Positions 27,034-35,331 of a stretch of DNA of 64,000 nt are shown piece after piece. Below the pieces are notes generated by a model, which worked only from the letters and a program-made list of their open reading frames with translations, had not been told where the DNA came from and ran no database searches. The stretch is from positions 1 through 64,000 of the forward strand of contig NZ_AXAP01000001.1 in assembly GCF_000472865.1 (NCBI RefSeq), in the 5' to 3' direction. Position 1 is the stretch's first letter; every line of letters starts with the position of its first letter. Both the position numbers and the translations under genes were made by a program. This DNA comes from Bradyrhizobium elkanii WSM2783 (GTDB lineage Bacteria > Pseudomonadota > Alphaproteobacteria > Rhizobiales > Xanthobacteraceae).

Positions 27034-28206
27034 TTACTCGCGGCCGTCGTGTTCGAGATCGAAGGTAAAGACTCCGTCCGGGCTCGAAGGCCGAGCGAGC
27101 ACCTCGGGATGGCGCAGAGTGCGCAGAGCGTCGTGGTAGCCGGCTTGCCAATGGTCCTGCATTGACAGGCGCGAGAACTCGTAATCCTTGGAGTGCCCCT
27201 CGTGATTACGCGCGCGATAGATCAGGTGGACGATATTGTAGACGTTCCGCGAGACCGCCGTGTTGAGCAGTTTCACGGTCTCATGCTGACTGAGATCGTC
27301 GGGCAGCCTCCCCAGTAGATCCGTTAGTGCGCGCCGCAGGCGCTGCACATGCTTGAACTGGTCGGTGCTGGCGCGCGTGCGGCTCGAATACTGGATTTCC
27401 TTGTGCCGCGTGACGACCTCAGCCATGTTGCGCGGAAGTTGACCGCGCGCGCTCCAGAGGTCGACCTGGAATGCGAGCATGTCCTGCGGAGCATCAGATT
27501 CGATTACCCATTGCAGCGGCGTGTTTGAGACGAGACCGCCGTCCCAATAGTGCTCGCCCTCGATCTCCACCGCCGGAAAGCCTGGCGGCAACGCGCCGCT
27601 CGCCATGATGTGCTCGGGTCGAATCGTATGGGTGGTATTGTCGAAATAGACGAAATTACCCGTTCGGACGTTGACCGCGCCGGCGCTGAAGCGCGTCAGA
27701 CCGGCATTGATACGATCGAAGTCAACCAGGCGCTCCAGCGTGGTCTTGAGCGCGCGCGTGTCATAGATGCTGGTCGCATCGCTGGCTCCGCCGGGCTGCA
27801 GCCAGGGCAGAACGGGACGGGCAGAGAAGAATCCGGTAGCGCCACACGTGGCCGCCAGACCGGCGCTCATCTGGTTAATGAGGTTTCGCGTATTGTCGCT
27901 CCGCGTCCAATCCAGGAAGGGATTGCCGGACCAATCCCAGGGCGCGGTCGAGGTGACTTGGGTCCAAAAATCGCGCAGGCGGTCAACACGGGACTCGGGC
28001 GGGTTGCCGGCGATGATGGCGGCATTGATGGCCCCGATCGATATGCCAGCAACCCAGTCGGGATGAATGCTGGCTTCGGCCAAGGCTTCGTACACGCCCG
28101 CCTGGTACGCGCCAAGCGCACCTCCGCCTTGCAGCAGCAGCGCGATGCAGTCGAAAGGAAGCTGCCGTTGTGCCGATGATAGCTGTGATCGAGGCTGGAA
28201 GTTCAT
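27034..28206 (-). CDS. patatin-like phospholipase family protein
   Basis: A 390-residue serine hydrolase. The patatin core runs from about residues 20 to 225, with the oxyanion loop [12 protein letters not shown] at 26-37, the nucleophile Ser56 in GISIG, and the catalytic Asp in [12 protein letters not shown] near 218. A helical C-terminal domain follows (DUF3734-like, about 260-370). In these bacteria such genes commonly travel with bdhA and adc near PHB genes and may act on lipids or polyester at the granule surface. It is the first gene of this minus-strand unit. Confidence 0.93.
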   Translation of the reverse strand: MNFQPRSQLSSAQRQLPFDCIALLLQGGGALGAYQAGVYEALAEASIHPDWVAGISIGAINAAIIAGNPPESRVDRLRDFWTQVTSTAPWDWSGNPFLDWTRSDNTRNLINQMSAGLAATCGATGFFSARPVLPWLQPGGASDATSIYDTRALKTTLERLVDFDRINAGLTRFSAGAVNVRTGNFVYFDNTTHTIRPEHIMASGALPPGFPAVEIEGEHYWDGGLVSNTPLQWVIESDAPQDMLAFQVDLWSARGQLPRNMAEVVTRHKEIQYSSRTRASTDQFKHVQRLRRALTDLLGRLPDDLSQHETVKLLNTAVSRNVYNIVHLIYRARNHEGHSKDYEFSRLSMQDHWQAGYHDALRTLRHPEVLARPSSPDGVFTFDLEHDGRE

Positions 28207-28245
28207 GGCTTGTGTGCTCTTTGAGTGCTGATGAACATGCTCGTG

Positions 28246-28845
28246 TTAGTGGCGGCTCGTGTCTTGCTTTCCGATCTTGGGAGGCTCGAGCAGCACCTCC
28301 TTCAAATGGTCCCCGGAGGCGACGACGATCACGAAGTTGAGTTTGCCATCCTGTCGTATCAGTCCACCGGCCAGCGCGCTGCCGGCCGCGGCTTTCTCGG
28401 CGACCTGCACGGCATCGGACAATTCGGGCTTGATCCCCTTCAAGGCAAGGATGTTGGCGAGGTCCTCCCGATCGAGTTCCTGCAGCGACGACGTCATCTC
28501 CTTCCCGGTAATGCTCTCGGTATTTGCGTCGATGGCGTTCTCCCAAACGTGCTCATTCCGGGTCGTGCGAACGCGGTAGACGGGCTGGCTGTCGATCTCG
28601 AAGCTGATGTCGGCGGTCTTCGAACCGTCATGCAGGCGCTCCGCGATCGCGATCGCCCGGCTGAGCGGGACGCGTATCGTGCGGAATTCCGAGAGAACGC
28701 GCTGGATAGCGGCCTCCTCGGCCTGGCTTTGCGCGCTCGTGCTTCGGCTGTCTGCATCTGCAGATTTTTGAACGTCAGCGACGGCGGCTGTCGCGGCGAG
28801 CGTGGCGGACCACATGATCAGGGCAAACAAATGCTTCTTCGTCAT
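28246..28845 (-). CDS. exported PepSY-domain-like protein
   Basis: A 199-residue protein whose ATG at 28845 gives a signal peptide (MTKKHLFALIMWSATLAATA, cut near AVAD). Two repeats of the PepSY pattern are visible: PLSRAIAIAERLHDGSKTADISFE with PVYRVRTT, and ELSDAVQVAEKAAAG with KLNFVIVVASG. PepSY domains are thought to inhibit or chaperone periplasmic proteins. It forms a minus-strand series with the small genes at 28869-29799, which share an operator with the RND operon. Confidence 0.75.
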   Translation of the reverse strand: MTKKHLFALIMWSATLAATAAVADVQKSADADSRSTSAQSQAEEAAIQRVLSEFRTIRVPLSRAIAIAERLHDGSKTADISFEIDSQPVYRVRTTRNEHVWENAIDANTESITGKEMTSSLQELDREDLANILALKGIKPELSDAVQVAEKAAAGSALAGGLIRQDGKLNFVIVVASGDHLKEVLLEPPKIGKQDTSRH

Positions 28846-28868
28846 CGGATCAATCTCGGTGTGGTTGG

Positions 28869-29150
28869 TCAATCGTTTGCGACGGGCGTGTGAGCGACGA
28901 CGATCTCCTTGTCGGAGAGCGTGGGCAGCGAGTGACTGGTATCGATCACGACGCGCTCCGGCCCCTTCACGTCCGAGTCGATGCGGATCGGAGGCGGCGC
29001 AGTATCCGGCTTTGCGAAGCGGCTTGGCGGTTGGGCCGGGAGCACCCAGCCGCTCGCCCAAAGCAAGCAGAGCAGAGCGCCGCCGACCGACAGAAAATAG
29101 TCGCGCAAGGGAAGGGCGGTCCCGTTCGATCGGCTCGCGTGCATTGACAT
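28869..29150 (-). CDS. small single-span membrane protein, unknown function
   Basis: A 93-residue protein (MSMHASRSNG start; a GTG six codons earlier is possible). One hydrophobic segment (DYFLSVGGALLCLLWASGWV, about residues 17-36) is followed by a Pro-rich periplasmic tail with SDVKGPERVVIDTSHSLP. Proteins with this ending are frequent and uncharacterised in Bradyrhizobium-type genomes. It lies 23 bp upstream of the PepSY gene on the same strand. Confidence 0.65.
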   Translation of the reverse strand: MSMHASRSNGTALPLRDYFLSVGGALLCLLWASGWVLPAQPPSRFAKPDTAPPPIRIDSDVKGPERVVIDTSHSLPTLSDKEIVVAHTPVAND

Positions 29151-29208
29151 GACGGATCGTCGGCTCACGGCACGCGGCTCCCGACAACGGCATTACTCTG
29201 TCGCATCG

Positions 29209-29451
29209 TCAGATACTCCACGGGCGCAGATGCCGGCGCGCACGTTTGGCGTCGAGATAGCCACGCTCGTCGAGCCATTCGGTTGGACAATAGGCTGCGG
29301 CCTTTGGATCGATCATGAGTCCGTCACGCTGGAGCGCTCTCCGTGTTCCGGTCATACCAGTCCGCACGACCTCGCTGCTGGTCGGGTCCACTTTCATCCC
29401 GTCAAAGACTTCGATGAAGTTCAGCATGTCAGGACGCTGGTGCTCGCTCAC
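29209..29451 (-). CDS. hypothetical small protein
   Basis: An 80-residue soluble protein with GTG start (MSEHQRPDMLNFIEVFDGMK). It has a WLDERGYLDAKRARRHL C-terminus rich in Arg and no domain I recognise. It overlaps the preceding 57-residue ORF by 23 bp and lies in the same minus-strand series. Its even composition supports coding, but function is unknown. Confidence 0.5.
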   Translation of the reverse strand: MSEHQRPDMLNFIEVFDGMKVDPTSSEVVRTGMTGTRRALQRDGLMIDPKAAAYCPTEWLDERGYLDAKRARRHLRPWSI

Positions 29452-29602
29452 GCCGTGTGTGTGAGGCGGTCGACTTCGTGAGGTGAACGCCTCTGCGCGC
29501 GAGCTCGCACTCGATAAAATCGAACACGCATTCGACCGGCGCGGTCCAGACGTTGACCCAGTAGATGATGCAGTCGCGGGCGATCAGCAGCGCCGGTGTC
29601 AT
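29429..29602 (-). CDS. very small hypothetical protein
   Basis: A 57-residue ORF from ATG 29602, overlapping the stop of the membrane protein upstream by 4 bp (ATGA), which argues for translational coupling. It starts MTPALLIARDCIIYWVNVWT and has two Cys and an acidic middle (FDFIECELARRG). Nothing is known of its role. Confidence 0.45.
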   Translation of the reverse strand: MTPALLIARDCIIYWVNVWTAPVECVFDFIECELARRGVHLTKSTASHTRRERAPAS

Positions 29603-29799
29603 GCGACCGTCCTCCGCTCCAGCCGGATAGTGGTCGGCTGGCGCGCGGCAAGCCAATGAGCCCACGCGATCATCGCGACCGTGATGCCAAGCAGCAGGCT
29701 CAGGGCCACGAGGCAGAGCGCGACAAAGAAGTTCAGCGAAGCGGCGGCGAGGCCGGGCAACGGATTTTCGCGCATCAACGCGAACAGCAGTGTTGACAT
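29599..29799 (-). CDS. small membrane protein, first gene of an operon under a TetR-type operator
   Basis: A 66-residue protein with one long hydrophobic stretch (LNFFVALCLVALSLLLGITV, about residues 22-45) and a basic C-terminus. A very strong ribosome site AAGGAGG lies 8 bp before its ATG. The promoter upstream (TTGACT, 18 bp, TTATAT) is followed by the operator TATACGGTATA, which is also found at the RND pump promoter. Possibly a small envelope-stress or efflux-associated protein. Confidence 0.6.
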   Translation of the reverse strand: MSTLLFALMRENPLPGLAAASLNFFVALCLVALSLLLGITVAMIAWAHWLAARQPTTIRLERRTVA

Positions 29800-29819
29800 T
29801 CCGCGCCTCCTTAATAAAA

Positions 29820-29864
29820 TATACCGTATAGTTCATATAAATCACGCGCCAGTGCCTGAGTCAA
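29820..29864 (-). promoter_or_regulatory. promoter with TetR-type operator shared with the RND operon
   Basis: On the minus strand, TTGACT (29864-29859) and TTATAT (29840-29835) are 18 bp apart. They are followed by the palindrome TATACGGTATA at 29830-29820 (symmetric around a single base). Read on the minus strand, TATACGGTATATTTTATTAA here matches the RND promoter site at 32149-32168 in 19 of 20 bases. Confidence 0.65.
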
Positions 29865-29954
29865 GACGAGTGCGTCACAAGCGCGTGTGCAGGATCAAGG
29901 CGGCGAGGCTCCGCCAGGTTCAACCAGAAGCCTCGAGCAGAGAAGGGATCTGAC

Positions 29955-30209
29955 ATGACGAGATTGATGCCGGCGTTATTCGCAGCGGCCGTAGTCGCGC
30001 TTGGCAGCGCAGCAGGTTTTGCCCAGGAGAACCGGGGCACACTCGAGCAGCGAGCGGCTTGCACCCCCGACGCCTTTCGCCTGTGCAGTGCCTACATTCC
30101 CGATCCATCGGGAGTCGAAGCGTGTCTGCGCCTCAGGAAATCGGATCTGAGCGAAGGCTGTAAGGCTGTGTTCGAGCAGGCATCCACCGGATCAGTCAGG
30201 GGCAGATAA
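29955..30209 (+). CDS. small secreted cysteine-containing protein
   Basis: An 84-residue protein with signal peptide MTRLMPALFAAAVVALGSAA (cut near GFAQ) and four Cys in the mature part (ACTPDAFRLCS, EACLRLRK, EGCKAVF). The spacing suggests two disulfides. Paralogues of this pattern are common in Bradyrhizobium-type genomes without known function. GAAGGG lies ahead of the ATG. Confidence 0.7.
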   Translation: MTRLMPALFAAAVVALGSAAGFAQENRGTLEQRAACTPDAFRLCSAYIPDPSGVEACLRLRKSDLSEGCKAVFEQASTGSVRGR

Positions 30210-30288
30210 CGAACGACGTTGCGGCGTGATGTGACCAGGCACTGCCTTGAACCACATCCGCACTGCGACAGGAGACAGGAGCGATCTT

Positions 30289-30738
30289 ATGAGCACGGTA
30301 TACATCCCGGCCTTGGCTGCCTTCGGCGGCTCTGCGTTCGGCGCGGTCTCGACCATCGTCAGTGGATGGTTTAGCGGACGCCGAAGGCGTCGCGAGCGTC
30401 ATCATGCCCGCTCGTTTTCGAAGCGCGAACAATTGTACCATAGCTTCATCGAGGAGGCATCACGCCTCTATGCCGACGCGCTGGTCAATGATCAGGCCGA
30501 AATACCGCAACTGGTCAGCTTCTATACGCTGGTCGGACGCATGCGGATCTTGTCGAGCAACGAGGTCGTTCAGGCCGCCGAGAGAACCGGGCACTTGATC
30601 ATCGAAGCGTATCTCTCGCCAAATCGCACATTCGTCGATCTCCCCAAATTCATCGAGGAAATGGATCCCTTGCGCGATTTCGGAGAGGCCTGCCGCCGCG
30701 AGTTGGTGAACCTTCCGGCGCAGTGGGAGACGTTATGA
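30289..30738 (+). CDS. membrane-anchored hypothetical protein coupled to a TetR gene
   Basis: A 149-residue protein starting at 30289 behind GGAGACAGGAG. The N-terminus (MSTVYIPALAAFGGSAFGAV) is a hydrophobic anchor followed by a strongly basic patch RRRRRERHH. The cytoplasmic remainder is helical, with FSKREQLYHSFIEEASRLYADAL. It has no domain I can name. Its stop overlaps the TetR start at 30735 (ATGA), so the two are made together and the protein may be the regulator's partner or target. Confidence 0.65.
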   Translation: MSTVYIPALAAFGGSAFGAVSTIVSGWFSGRRRRRERHHARSFSKREQLYHSFIEEASRLYADALVNDQAEIPQLVSFYTLVGRMRILSSNEVVQAAERTGHLIIEAYLSPNRTFVDLPKFIEEMDPLRDFGEACRRELVNLPAQWETL

Positions 30739-31376
30739 GCGATCAGATTGACGACCGAATGAGGAGCGCCCGCCGCAGGATCGTGCAGGCCGCCATCCAT
30801 CTCTATGGCGAGATGGGACACAACAAGACCACCGTCGCCGACATCGCGCGGAGCCTGTCGATGTCTTCGGCAAGCGTCTATCGATTCTTTCCCTCGAGGG
30901 GGGCGATCGAGGAGGCTGTGGTGCAGGAGGTGCTCGAGGAGACGGTCAGTGCCGCGGCCGAAGCGGCCCGCGCCAGTGGGCCAGTGCTACGGCGCCTGGC
31001 CGCAATCCTGAAGGCCATCGCCGACTGCAATGAAGCTCGACCGGCCAAGCATCGACGATTGCAAGACTTGGTAACCCTGGCCGTCCGGCAGAACTGGACG
31101 GTCGTCCTCGCCTACGACGACAGGATCCGAGGGCTGGTGCGACCGATCATCGGCAACGGGCAAGCACGGGGCGAACTGCAGGGTGGCAGTCCGATGGCGC
31201 TGACCTGCTGCCTGCTGGAAGCCATGGATGTCTATATCAACCCATCGCGGGTCGGCGCTGCGACGCTGCGGCCAAGCTTCGACGAGATGTTGAGATTTTG
31301 TACCGGCGCTTTGCGCCGCACGCCACTCCAGCCGGCCGAGATGGCAGCTCACGTGCAGCTCAAAGCCGCCGGTTAA
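30735..31376 (+). CDS. TetR-family transcriptional regulator
   Basis: A 213-residue regulator whose HTH spans about residues 12-55 (RRRIVQAAIHLYGEMGHNKT, VADIARSLSMSSASVYRFFP). The C-terminal domain would bind a ligand. The ATG at 30735 overlaps the upstream gene; a GTG four codons earlier is less likely. It is convergent with a second TetR at 31414-32067, leaving only 37 bp between them. Its target sites are not evident. Confidence 0.88.
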   Translation: MSDQIDDRMRSARRRIVQAAIHLYGEMGHNKTTVADIARSLSMSSASVYRFFPSRGAIEEAVVQEVLEETVSAAAEAARASGPVLRRLAAILKAIADCNEARPAKHRRLQDLVTLAVRQNWTVVLAYDDRIRGLVRPIIGNGQARGELQGGSPMALTCCLLEAMDVYINPSRVGAATLRPSFDEMLRFCTGALRRTPLQPAEMAAHVQLKAAG

Positions 31377-31413
31377 TGCGAATGCTTCTAAGGCAACCGT
31401 CTAAAAAAGACAG

Positions 31414-32067
31414 CTAGTACGACCAATCTGTCTCGCAGGCTGCCAGGAAAAAGCCGACGCGCTCGCGCACGAAGCCGGGAAGCTCCTTCTTCAGGTCCTT
31501 CTGAGTTTCTCCGACGAGCGACCGAAACAGCATCGGTAGCAGAATCAGGTCGAGAAAGATCTGCGCGGTGGCGCGGCTTCGTTTGGAGCTGAAAGGGCCC
31601 TTCGGGTTGCGAGCGAGCTTCTGCGTGGCGTCGTCCAGCAGCTGGGACACCGCATTTAGGGAGCGATCACGCGCAGCATCGTGAACGTTGCGGCTCAGTT
31701 CGGGGAACCGCTGCGATTCCGCGATCGTCGCGCGCACCATGCCGAGCGATTCCTCGACCACTCTCTCGACGATGGCTGTCCCGAGGCTCAGCAATTTGTC
31801 CTCGATGGTGCGGCCCTCGGGCGAGAAGCCCTCGAAGTCCGCCAAGCCCTCGATGGTACGGGCGACCACGGCTGCGAACAGCGCTTCCTTGCCGGGGAAA
31901 TGAGCGTAGATCGTCGGCTTGCTCGCAGGAGCGAGCTCGGAAATGTCGTCGATGCTGGCGCTGCGGAAGCCCTTCTCCAGAAACAGCTGCTGGGCTGCAT
32001 CGAGAATGCGCGCCTGTGCGTCGCCGGCAAGATCCTTGGGCGGTCTGCCACGCTTCGTCTTCTTCAT
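31414..32067 (-). CDS. TetR/AcrR-family repressor of the RND operon
   Basis: A 217-residue regulator beginning MKKTKRGRPPKDLAGDAQAR, with a basic AT-hook-like GRP segment and an HTH at about 18-60 (SIDDISELAPASKPTIYAHFPG). The TetR-C domain resembles AcrR-type efflux repressors (RATIAESQRFPELSRNVHDA). It is divergent from the RND efflux operon, and the operator at 32149-32159 lies between them. It probably represses the pump, itself, and the small-membrane-protein operon at 29799 that carries the same box. Confidence 0.9.
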   Translation of the reverse strand: MKKTKRGRPPKDLAGDAQARILDAAQQLFLEKGFRSASIDDISELAPASKPTIYAHFPGKEALFAAVVARTIEGLADFEGFSPEGRTIEDKLLSLGTAIVERVVEESLGMVRATIAESQRFPELSRNVHDAARDRSLNAVSQLLDDATQKLARNPKGPFSSKRSRATAQIFLDLILLPMLFRSLVGETQKDLKKELPGFVRERVGFFLAACETDWSY

Positions 32068-32111
32068 TTTGGACCTCCGAATTCACGAGTCTGTGCGCAT
32101 TGCTTTCCGAC

Positions 32112-32168
32112 TTGACACGACGGGCAAAGAAAGGCAATAAAAAGAAAATATACGGTATAGTTTATTAA
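32112..32168 (+). promoter_or_regulatory. RND operon promoter with TetR-type operator
   Basis: TTGACA at 32112-32117 is a perfect -35 box, with CAATAA/AATAAA at 32135-32141 as a weak -10. The palindrome TATACGGTATA follows at 32149-32159, just downstream of the likely start point, with GTTTATTAA after it. The arrangement of -35, -10 and operator is the same as at 29864-29820. Repression by blocking early transcription is likely. Confidence 0.65.
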
Positions 32169-32276
32169 ATCGTCAGCCCGCAACGCTTCACGGGCTTGGC
32201 GAATGCTCCCGAAAGATCGGGGGAGCAAAGGTGGGGGCGTCCGTCCCCGATCGTTCGCGTCGAATAGGAGAAAGTC

Positions 32277-33146
32277 GTGACTGTTTTGAGCCCAGCCCCG
32301 TCCGGCTTGCAGGAAGGCGTGCTGCTGCGCGAGGTGAATCGCAGGGTCACCAACGGTGTTACCTTGGCCATCGACCTTGTCTCCGCCGCGGCCATCCGGG
32401 TCGAGGGGACGGAAGCCAAGTGCGCTCTCAGCGATATCGTCGAGCTGCTGCATGGCTACGCCGACGTGCATCGTGCGCTGGCCATGCCAACGGGCGACAC
32501 GCTGATCCATGCCGCGACCTACATTCGCAAATTGGGCTGTGGCATGCGCCGGGCGCTGCGGGACCGGATGGACATTCAACTGGCATTCGTGACCCAGTTC
32601 ATCGCGCTTCAGCCGGAGCGATGCTGGCATCTGAGCCTGATCGTCCATGAACTCGTGATGCACGCGGCACGGCACGCCTGCTTCGACGCGCGGGCCGGGC
32701 GGATCAGGATCAAGCTGACGCGTACCGGTGCGCTGGTGAACTGCGTGATCCTGGACAACGGCTCGCGTCCCGCCCGGGATGCCTCGGATCGCGAGTTGCG
32801 AATTGCCAGGGATATCGCGAGGGCGCTCGGCGGCCGGATCGAGCAGGGTTTCGGCGCGGAATTCACCTCGATTGTCCTCTCGTTCCCGCTGACCGAGCGT
32901 GAGCGCGGTGCAAACTGGACCATTGCGACGCGCCAGATGAAGGCACCGCGCCGCACGAGAGCCATTGCTTCAAACGACGCAGTGCTCACCGCAAGCGCGG
33001 CGGCCGATCACCACGAGCCCGCTGTCGAGGCCGACCCCCTTGCGAGACTCCTGCGCCAGCAAGAACACGAAATGGTCGTCCCCCGCCAATCCGCCGATGC
33101 GCTTGGCGGGCTGTTGTCACCTTCCCATCATACGGACGCGCCATGA
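32277..33146 (+). CDS. degenerate histidine-kinase-like protein lacking the phospho-acceptor His
   Basis: A 289-residue soluble protein laid out like a HisKA_2/HWE kinase: a dimerisation segment at about 16-35, a helical stretch, an ATPase-like domain at about 115-210 and a long C-terminal tail. The key motif, normally E-L-x-H-R-V-x-N, reads EVNRRVTN here, with Arg22 in place of His. The N box reads HELVMHAARHA and lacks its Asn, and the G1 box is DNGS without the second Gly. It is therefore probably not a working kinase. GTG start behind AGGAGA; first gene of the RND operon and coupled to the adaptor gene by ATGA overlap. Confidence 0.75.
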   Translation: MTVLSPAPSGLQEGVLLREVNRRVTNGVTLAIDLVSAAAIRVEGTEAKCALSDIVELLHGYADVHRALAMPTGDTLIHAATYIRKLGCGMRRALRDRMDIQLAFVTQFIALQPERCWHLSLIVHELVMHAARHACFDARAGRIRIKLTRTGALVNCVILDNGSRPARDASDRELRIARDIARALGGRIEQGFGAEFTSIVLSFPLTERERGANWTIATRQMKAPRRTRAIASNDAVLTASAAADHHEPAVEADPLARLLRQQEHEMVVPRQSADALGGLLSPSHHTDAP

Positions 33147-34258
33147 CAAGCCAATTCTCCAGCCCCGTTCGAACGGCTTATGTGGGGAAGGCCCTCGCCG
33201 CAACGACCGTGCTCGTCAGCATTGTGTTGACCGGTTGCAACGATCATGCGGCGCAGACGGCCACACGGGCCACGCTGGTCCGGACCACGATCGTGCAGCC
33301 GCGCGACCGGCAAGCCGCCATCACGTTGACGGGCGAGGTTCAGGCGCGCTTCCGTGCCGATCTTTCGTTCCGTGTCAGCGGACGTGTGATCGCTCGTACC
33401 GTTGACGTCGGTGATCACGTCAACAAGGGCGACGTCCTCGCCCGTCTCGATCCCGCCGAGCAACAGGCTGATGTCGATGCTGCGACGGCGGCAGTGGCTT
33501 CCGCGGAAGCCCAGCTGCGCGTGGCGAAGGCAACGTTCGAGCGGCAGAAAGCGCTGATCGCAAGCGGCTTCACCACCCGGACCGTTTACGACCAGGCCCA
33601 GGAAGGTCTGCGAACCGCAGAGGGTGTGCTGGAGGCGGCCAAGGCTCAGCTGGGTACCTCGCGAGATGCGCTCGGATATACCATCCTGCGTGCTGAAGCG
33701 GACGGCGTCATTACCGCGCGAAGTATCGAGGTCGGCCAGGTCGTTCCGGCTGCCCAACCCGTGTTCTCGCTTGCTCAGGACGGGCAGCGGGATGCGGTCT
33801 TCGAGGTCTACGAATCAGTTTTCCTTGGCCAGACCGACAGCCGCCGCGTGACGCTGGCGCTGGTCTCCGATCCCAGCGTGGCAGCAACGGGTGAGGTGAG
33901 GGAGATTTCACCGGCCATCGACGCGAAGAGCTCCACGATCCGCGTCAAGGTGTCCATCGAGAACCCGCCGGCTGCGTTGACGCTGGGGAGCGCCGTCTCG
34001 GGAACGGTCAAGGCGAAAGCTCAGAAGGAGATCACCTTGCCCTGGAGCGCGCTGATGGCCGCGGGCAGGAGGCCTGCCGTCTGGACCGTCGACCCGAAAA
34101 CGCAGACAGCGTCGCTGAAGCCGGTCACGGTCGGCGCCTATGAAGCCGGTCAGGTGCTGATCAAGGAGGGCCTCAAGCCCGGCGAGCGCGTCGTCGTCGA
34201 CGGCGGCAAGCTTCTGAGTCTGGGCCAGTCGGTCACTGAGGAGGGAGGTCGGTCATGA
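33143..34258 (+). CDS. RND efflux periplasmic adaptor (membrane fusion protein), lipoprotein
   Basis: A 371-residue adaptor of the HlyD/AcrA family. The signal ends in the lipobox VLTGC (Cys about residue 32), so it is anchored to the inner membrane by lipid. Then come the N-terminal beta barrel and lipoyl half (RVSGRVIARTVDVGDHVNKGD), a coiled-coil hairpin (about 100-170) and the second lipoyl half with LRAEADGVITARSIEVGQVV. It bridges the pump to an outer-membrane channel not encoded here. It overlaps the genes on both sides, showing tight coupling in the operon. Confidence 0.93.
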   Translation: MTSQFSSPVRTAYVGKALAATTVLVSIVLTGCNDHAAQTATRATLVRTTIVQPRDRQAAITLTGEVQARFRADLSFRVSGRVIARTVDVGDHVNKGDVLARLDPAEQQADVDAATAAVASAEAQLRVAKATFERQKALIASGFTTRTVYDQAQEGLRTAEGVLEAAKAQLGTSRDALGYTILRAEADGVITARSIEVGQVVPAAQPVFSLAQDGQRDAVFEVYESVFLGQTDSRRVTLALVSDPSVAATGEVREISPAIDAKSSTIRVKVSIENPPAALTLGSAVSGTVKAKAQKEITLPWSALMAAGRRPAVWTVDPKTQTASLKPVTVGAYEAGQVLIKEGLKPGERVVVDGGKLLSLGQSVTEEGGRS

Positions 34259-35331
34259 AGCGACAGGTCATGATGATCGCCGGCACGCTCGCGGCGGCTT
34301 CGTTGCTCACCGGCTGTCAGCAGGAGACGAACGCGCCGGAGCCCGTGCGCCCCGTGCTCTCAATGGTGGCCAAGCCGAATAGCGGTGACAGCACGATTGC
34401 CGTGGGCGTCGTCGAGCCGCGCTATAAAACCAACCTTGGCTTTCGCGTACTGGGACGGCTGACTTCGCGTCCGGTCTACGTTGGCGACATCGTCAGCGAA
34501 GGACAAATCATCGGGACGATTGATCCTACCGCACTCGATCTCGCCGTTCGCGCGGCCAAAGCCCAGCTTGCGAAGGCCGAGGCGCAGCTTGCGACGGCCA
34601 AGGCCACGGAGGAGCGGCAACGCACGCTCATCACCAGCGATGCGACCACCAGGCAGACGCTGGACAACGCCGAGCAGGCCCGCGCCGGCGCCGAAGCAAG
34701 CGTCGCGCAGGAGCAGGCGAACCTGACCAAGGCGATCGAGCAACTCGGCTATGCCCAGATCAAGGCCGACTTTGGCGGCGTCGTCACCGCCGTCGGCGCG
34801 GAAGTCGGCCAGGTGGTCTCGCCCGGTCAAACCGTGGTGACAGTCGCGCGGCCGGACATTCGCGAGGCGGTCGTCGATATCGGGGAAGACCTCCCTGTCC
34901 CTCTCGAAGCCGGTCTTCCGTTCAGCGTCAGCCTGCAGCTTCTTCCCGCCGTTCAGGTCGAGGGCAGGATTCGCGAAATCGCGCCGCAAGCCGATCCGGC
35001 GACACGGCTGCGACGCGTCCGGATTGCGCTCGACAACCCGCCAGAAAGCTTCCGTCTCGGCGCGACCGTCACGGCAAAGCTCGGCAAGGACCAGAGCAAG
35101 GACTTGCGCCTGCCCGCATCAGCTGTGCTCGCCAAGGACGGCGCCGATTTCGTCTGGGTGGTTGATCAATCCGCCGGCACCGTCTCCTTGCAGAAGATTG
35201 ATAGCGTCGCCGAGCCGGTCGGCATTCGCGTCACTGGCGGGCTTGCCGCGGGCACCCGCGTCGTCACTGCCGGAGTTCACAGCCTCAAGCCGGGACAGCA
35301 CGTCCGCATCGAACAGGATCAAGAGCCATGA
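34255..35331 (+). CDS. second RND efflux periplasmic adaptor, lipoprotein
   Basis: A 358-residue adaptor with signal and lipobox (MKRQVMMIAGTLAAASLLTGC). It has the lipoyl halves GRLTSRPVYVGDIVSEGQII and AQIKADFGGVVTAVGAEVGQ around an Ala/Glu-rich coiled hairpin. It is clearly different in sequence from the adaptor just upstream, so this is not a recent duplication. Two adaptors for one pump suggest a hetero-oligomeric adaptor ring, as in MdtABC-like or TriABC-like systems. Start and stop overlap the neighbours. Confidence 0.93.
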   Translation: MKRQVMMIAGTLAAASLLTGCQQETNAPEPVRPVLSMVAKPNSGDSTIAVGVVEPRYKTNLGFRVLGRLTSRPVYVGDIVSEGQIIGTIDPTALDLAVRAAKAQLAKAEAQLATAKATEERQRTLITSDATTRQTLDNAEQARAGAEASVAQEQANLTKAIEQLGYAQIKADFGGVVTAVGAEVGQVVSPGQTVVTVARPDIREAVVDIGEDLPVPLEAGLPFSVSLQLLPAVQVEGRIREIAPQADPATRLRRVRIALDNPPESFRLGATVTAKLGKDQSKDLRLPASAVLAKDGADFVWVVDQSAGTVSLQKIDSVAEPVGIRVTGGLAAGTRVVTAGVHSLKPGQHVRIEQDQEP

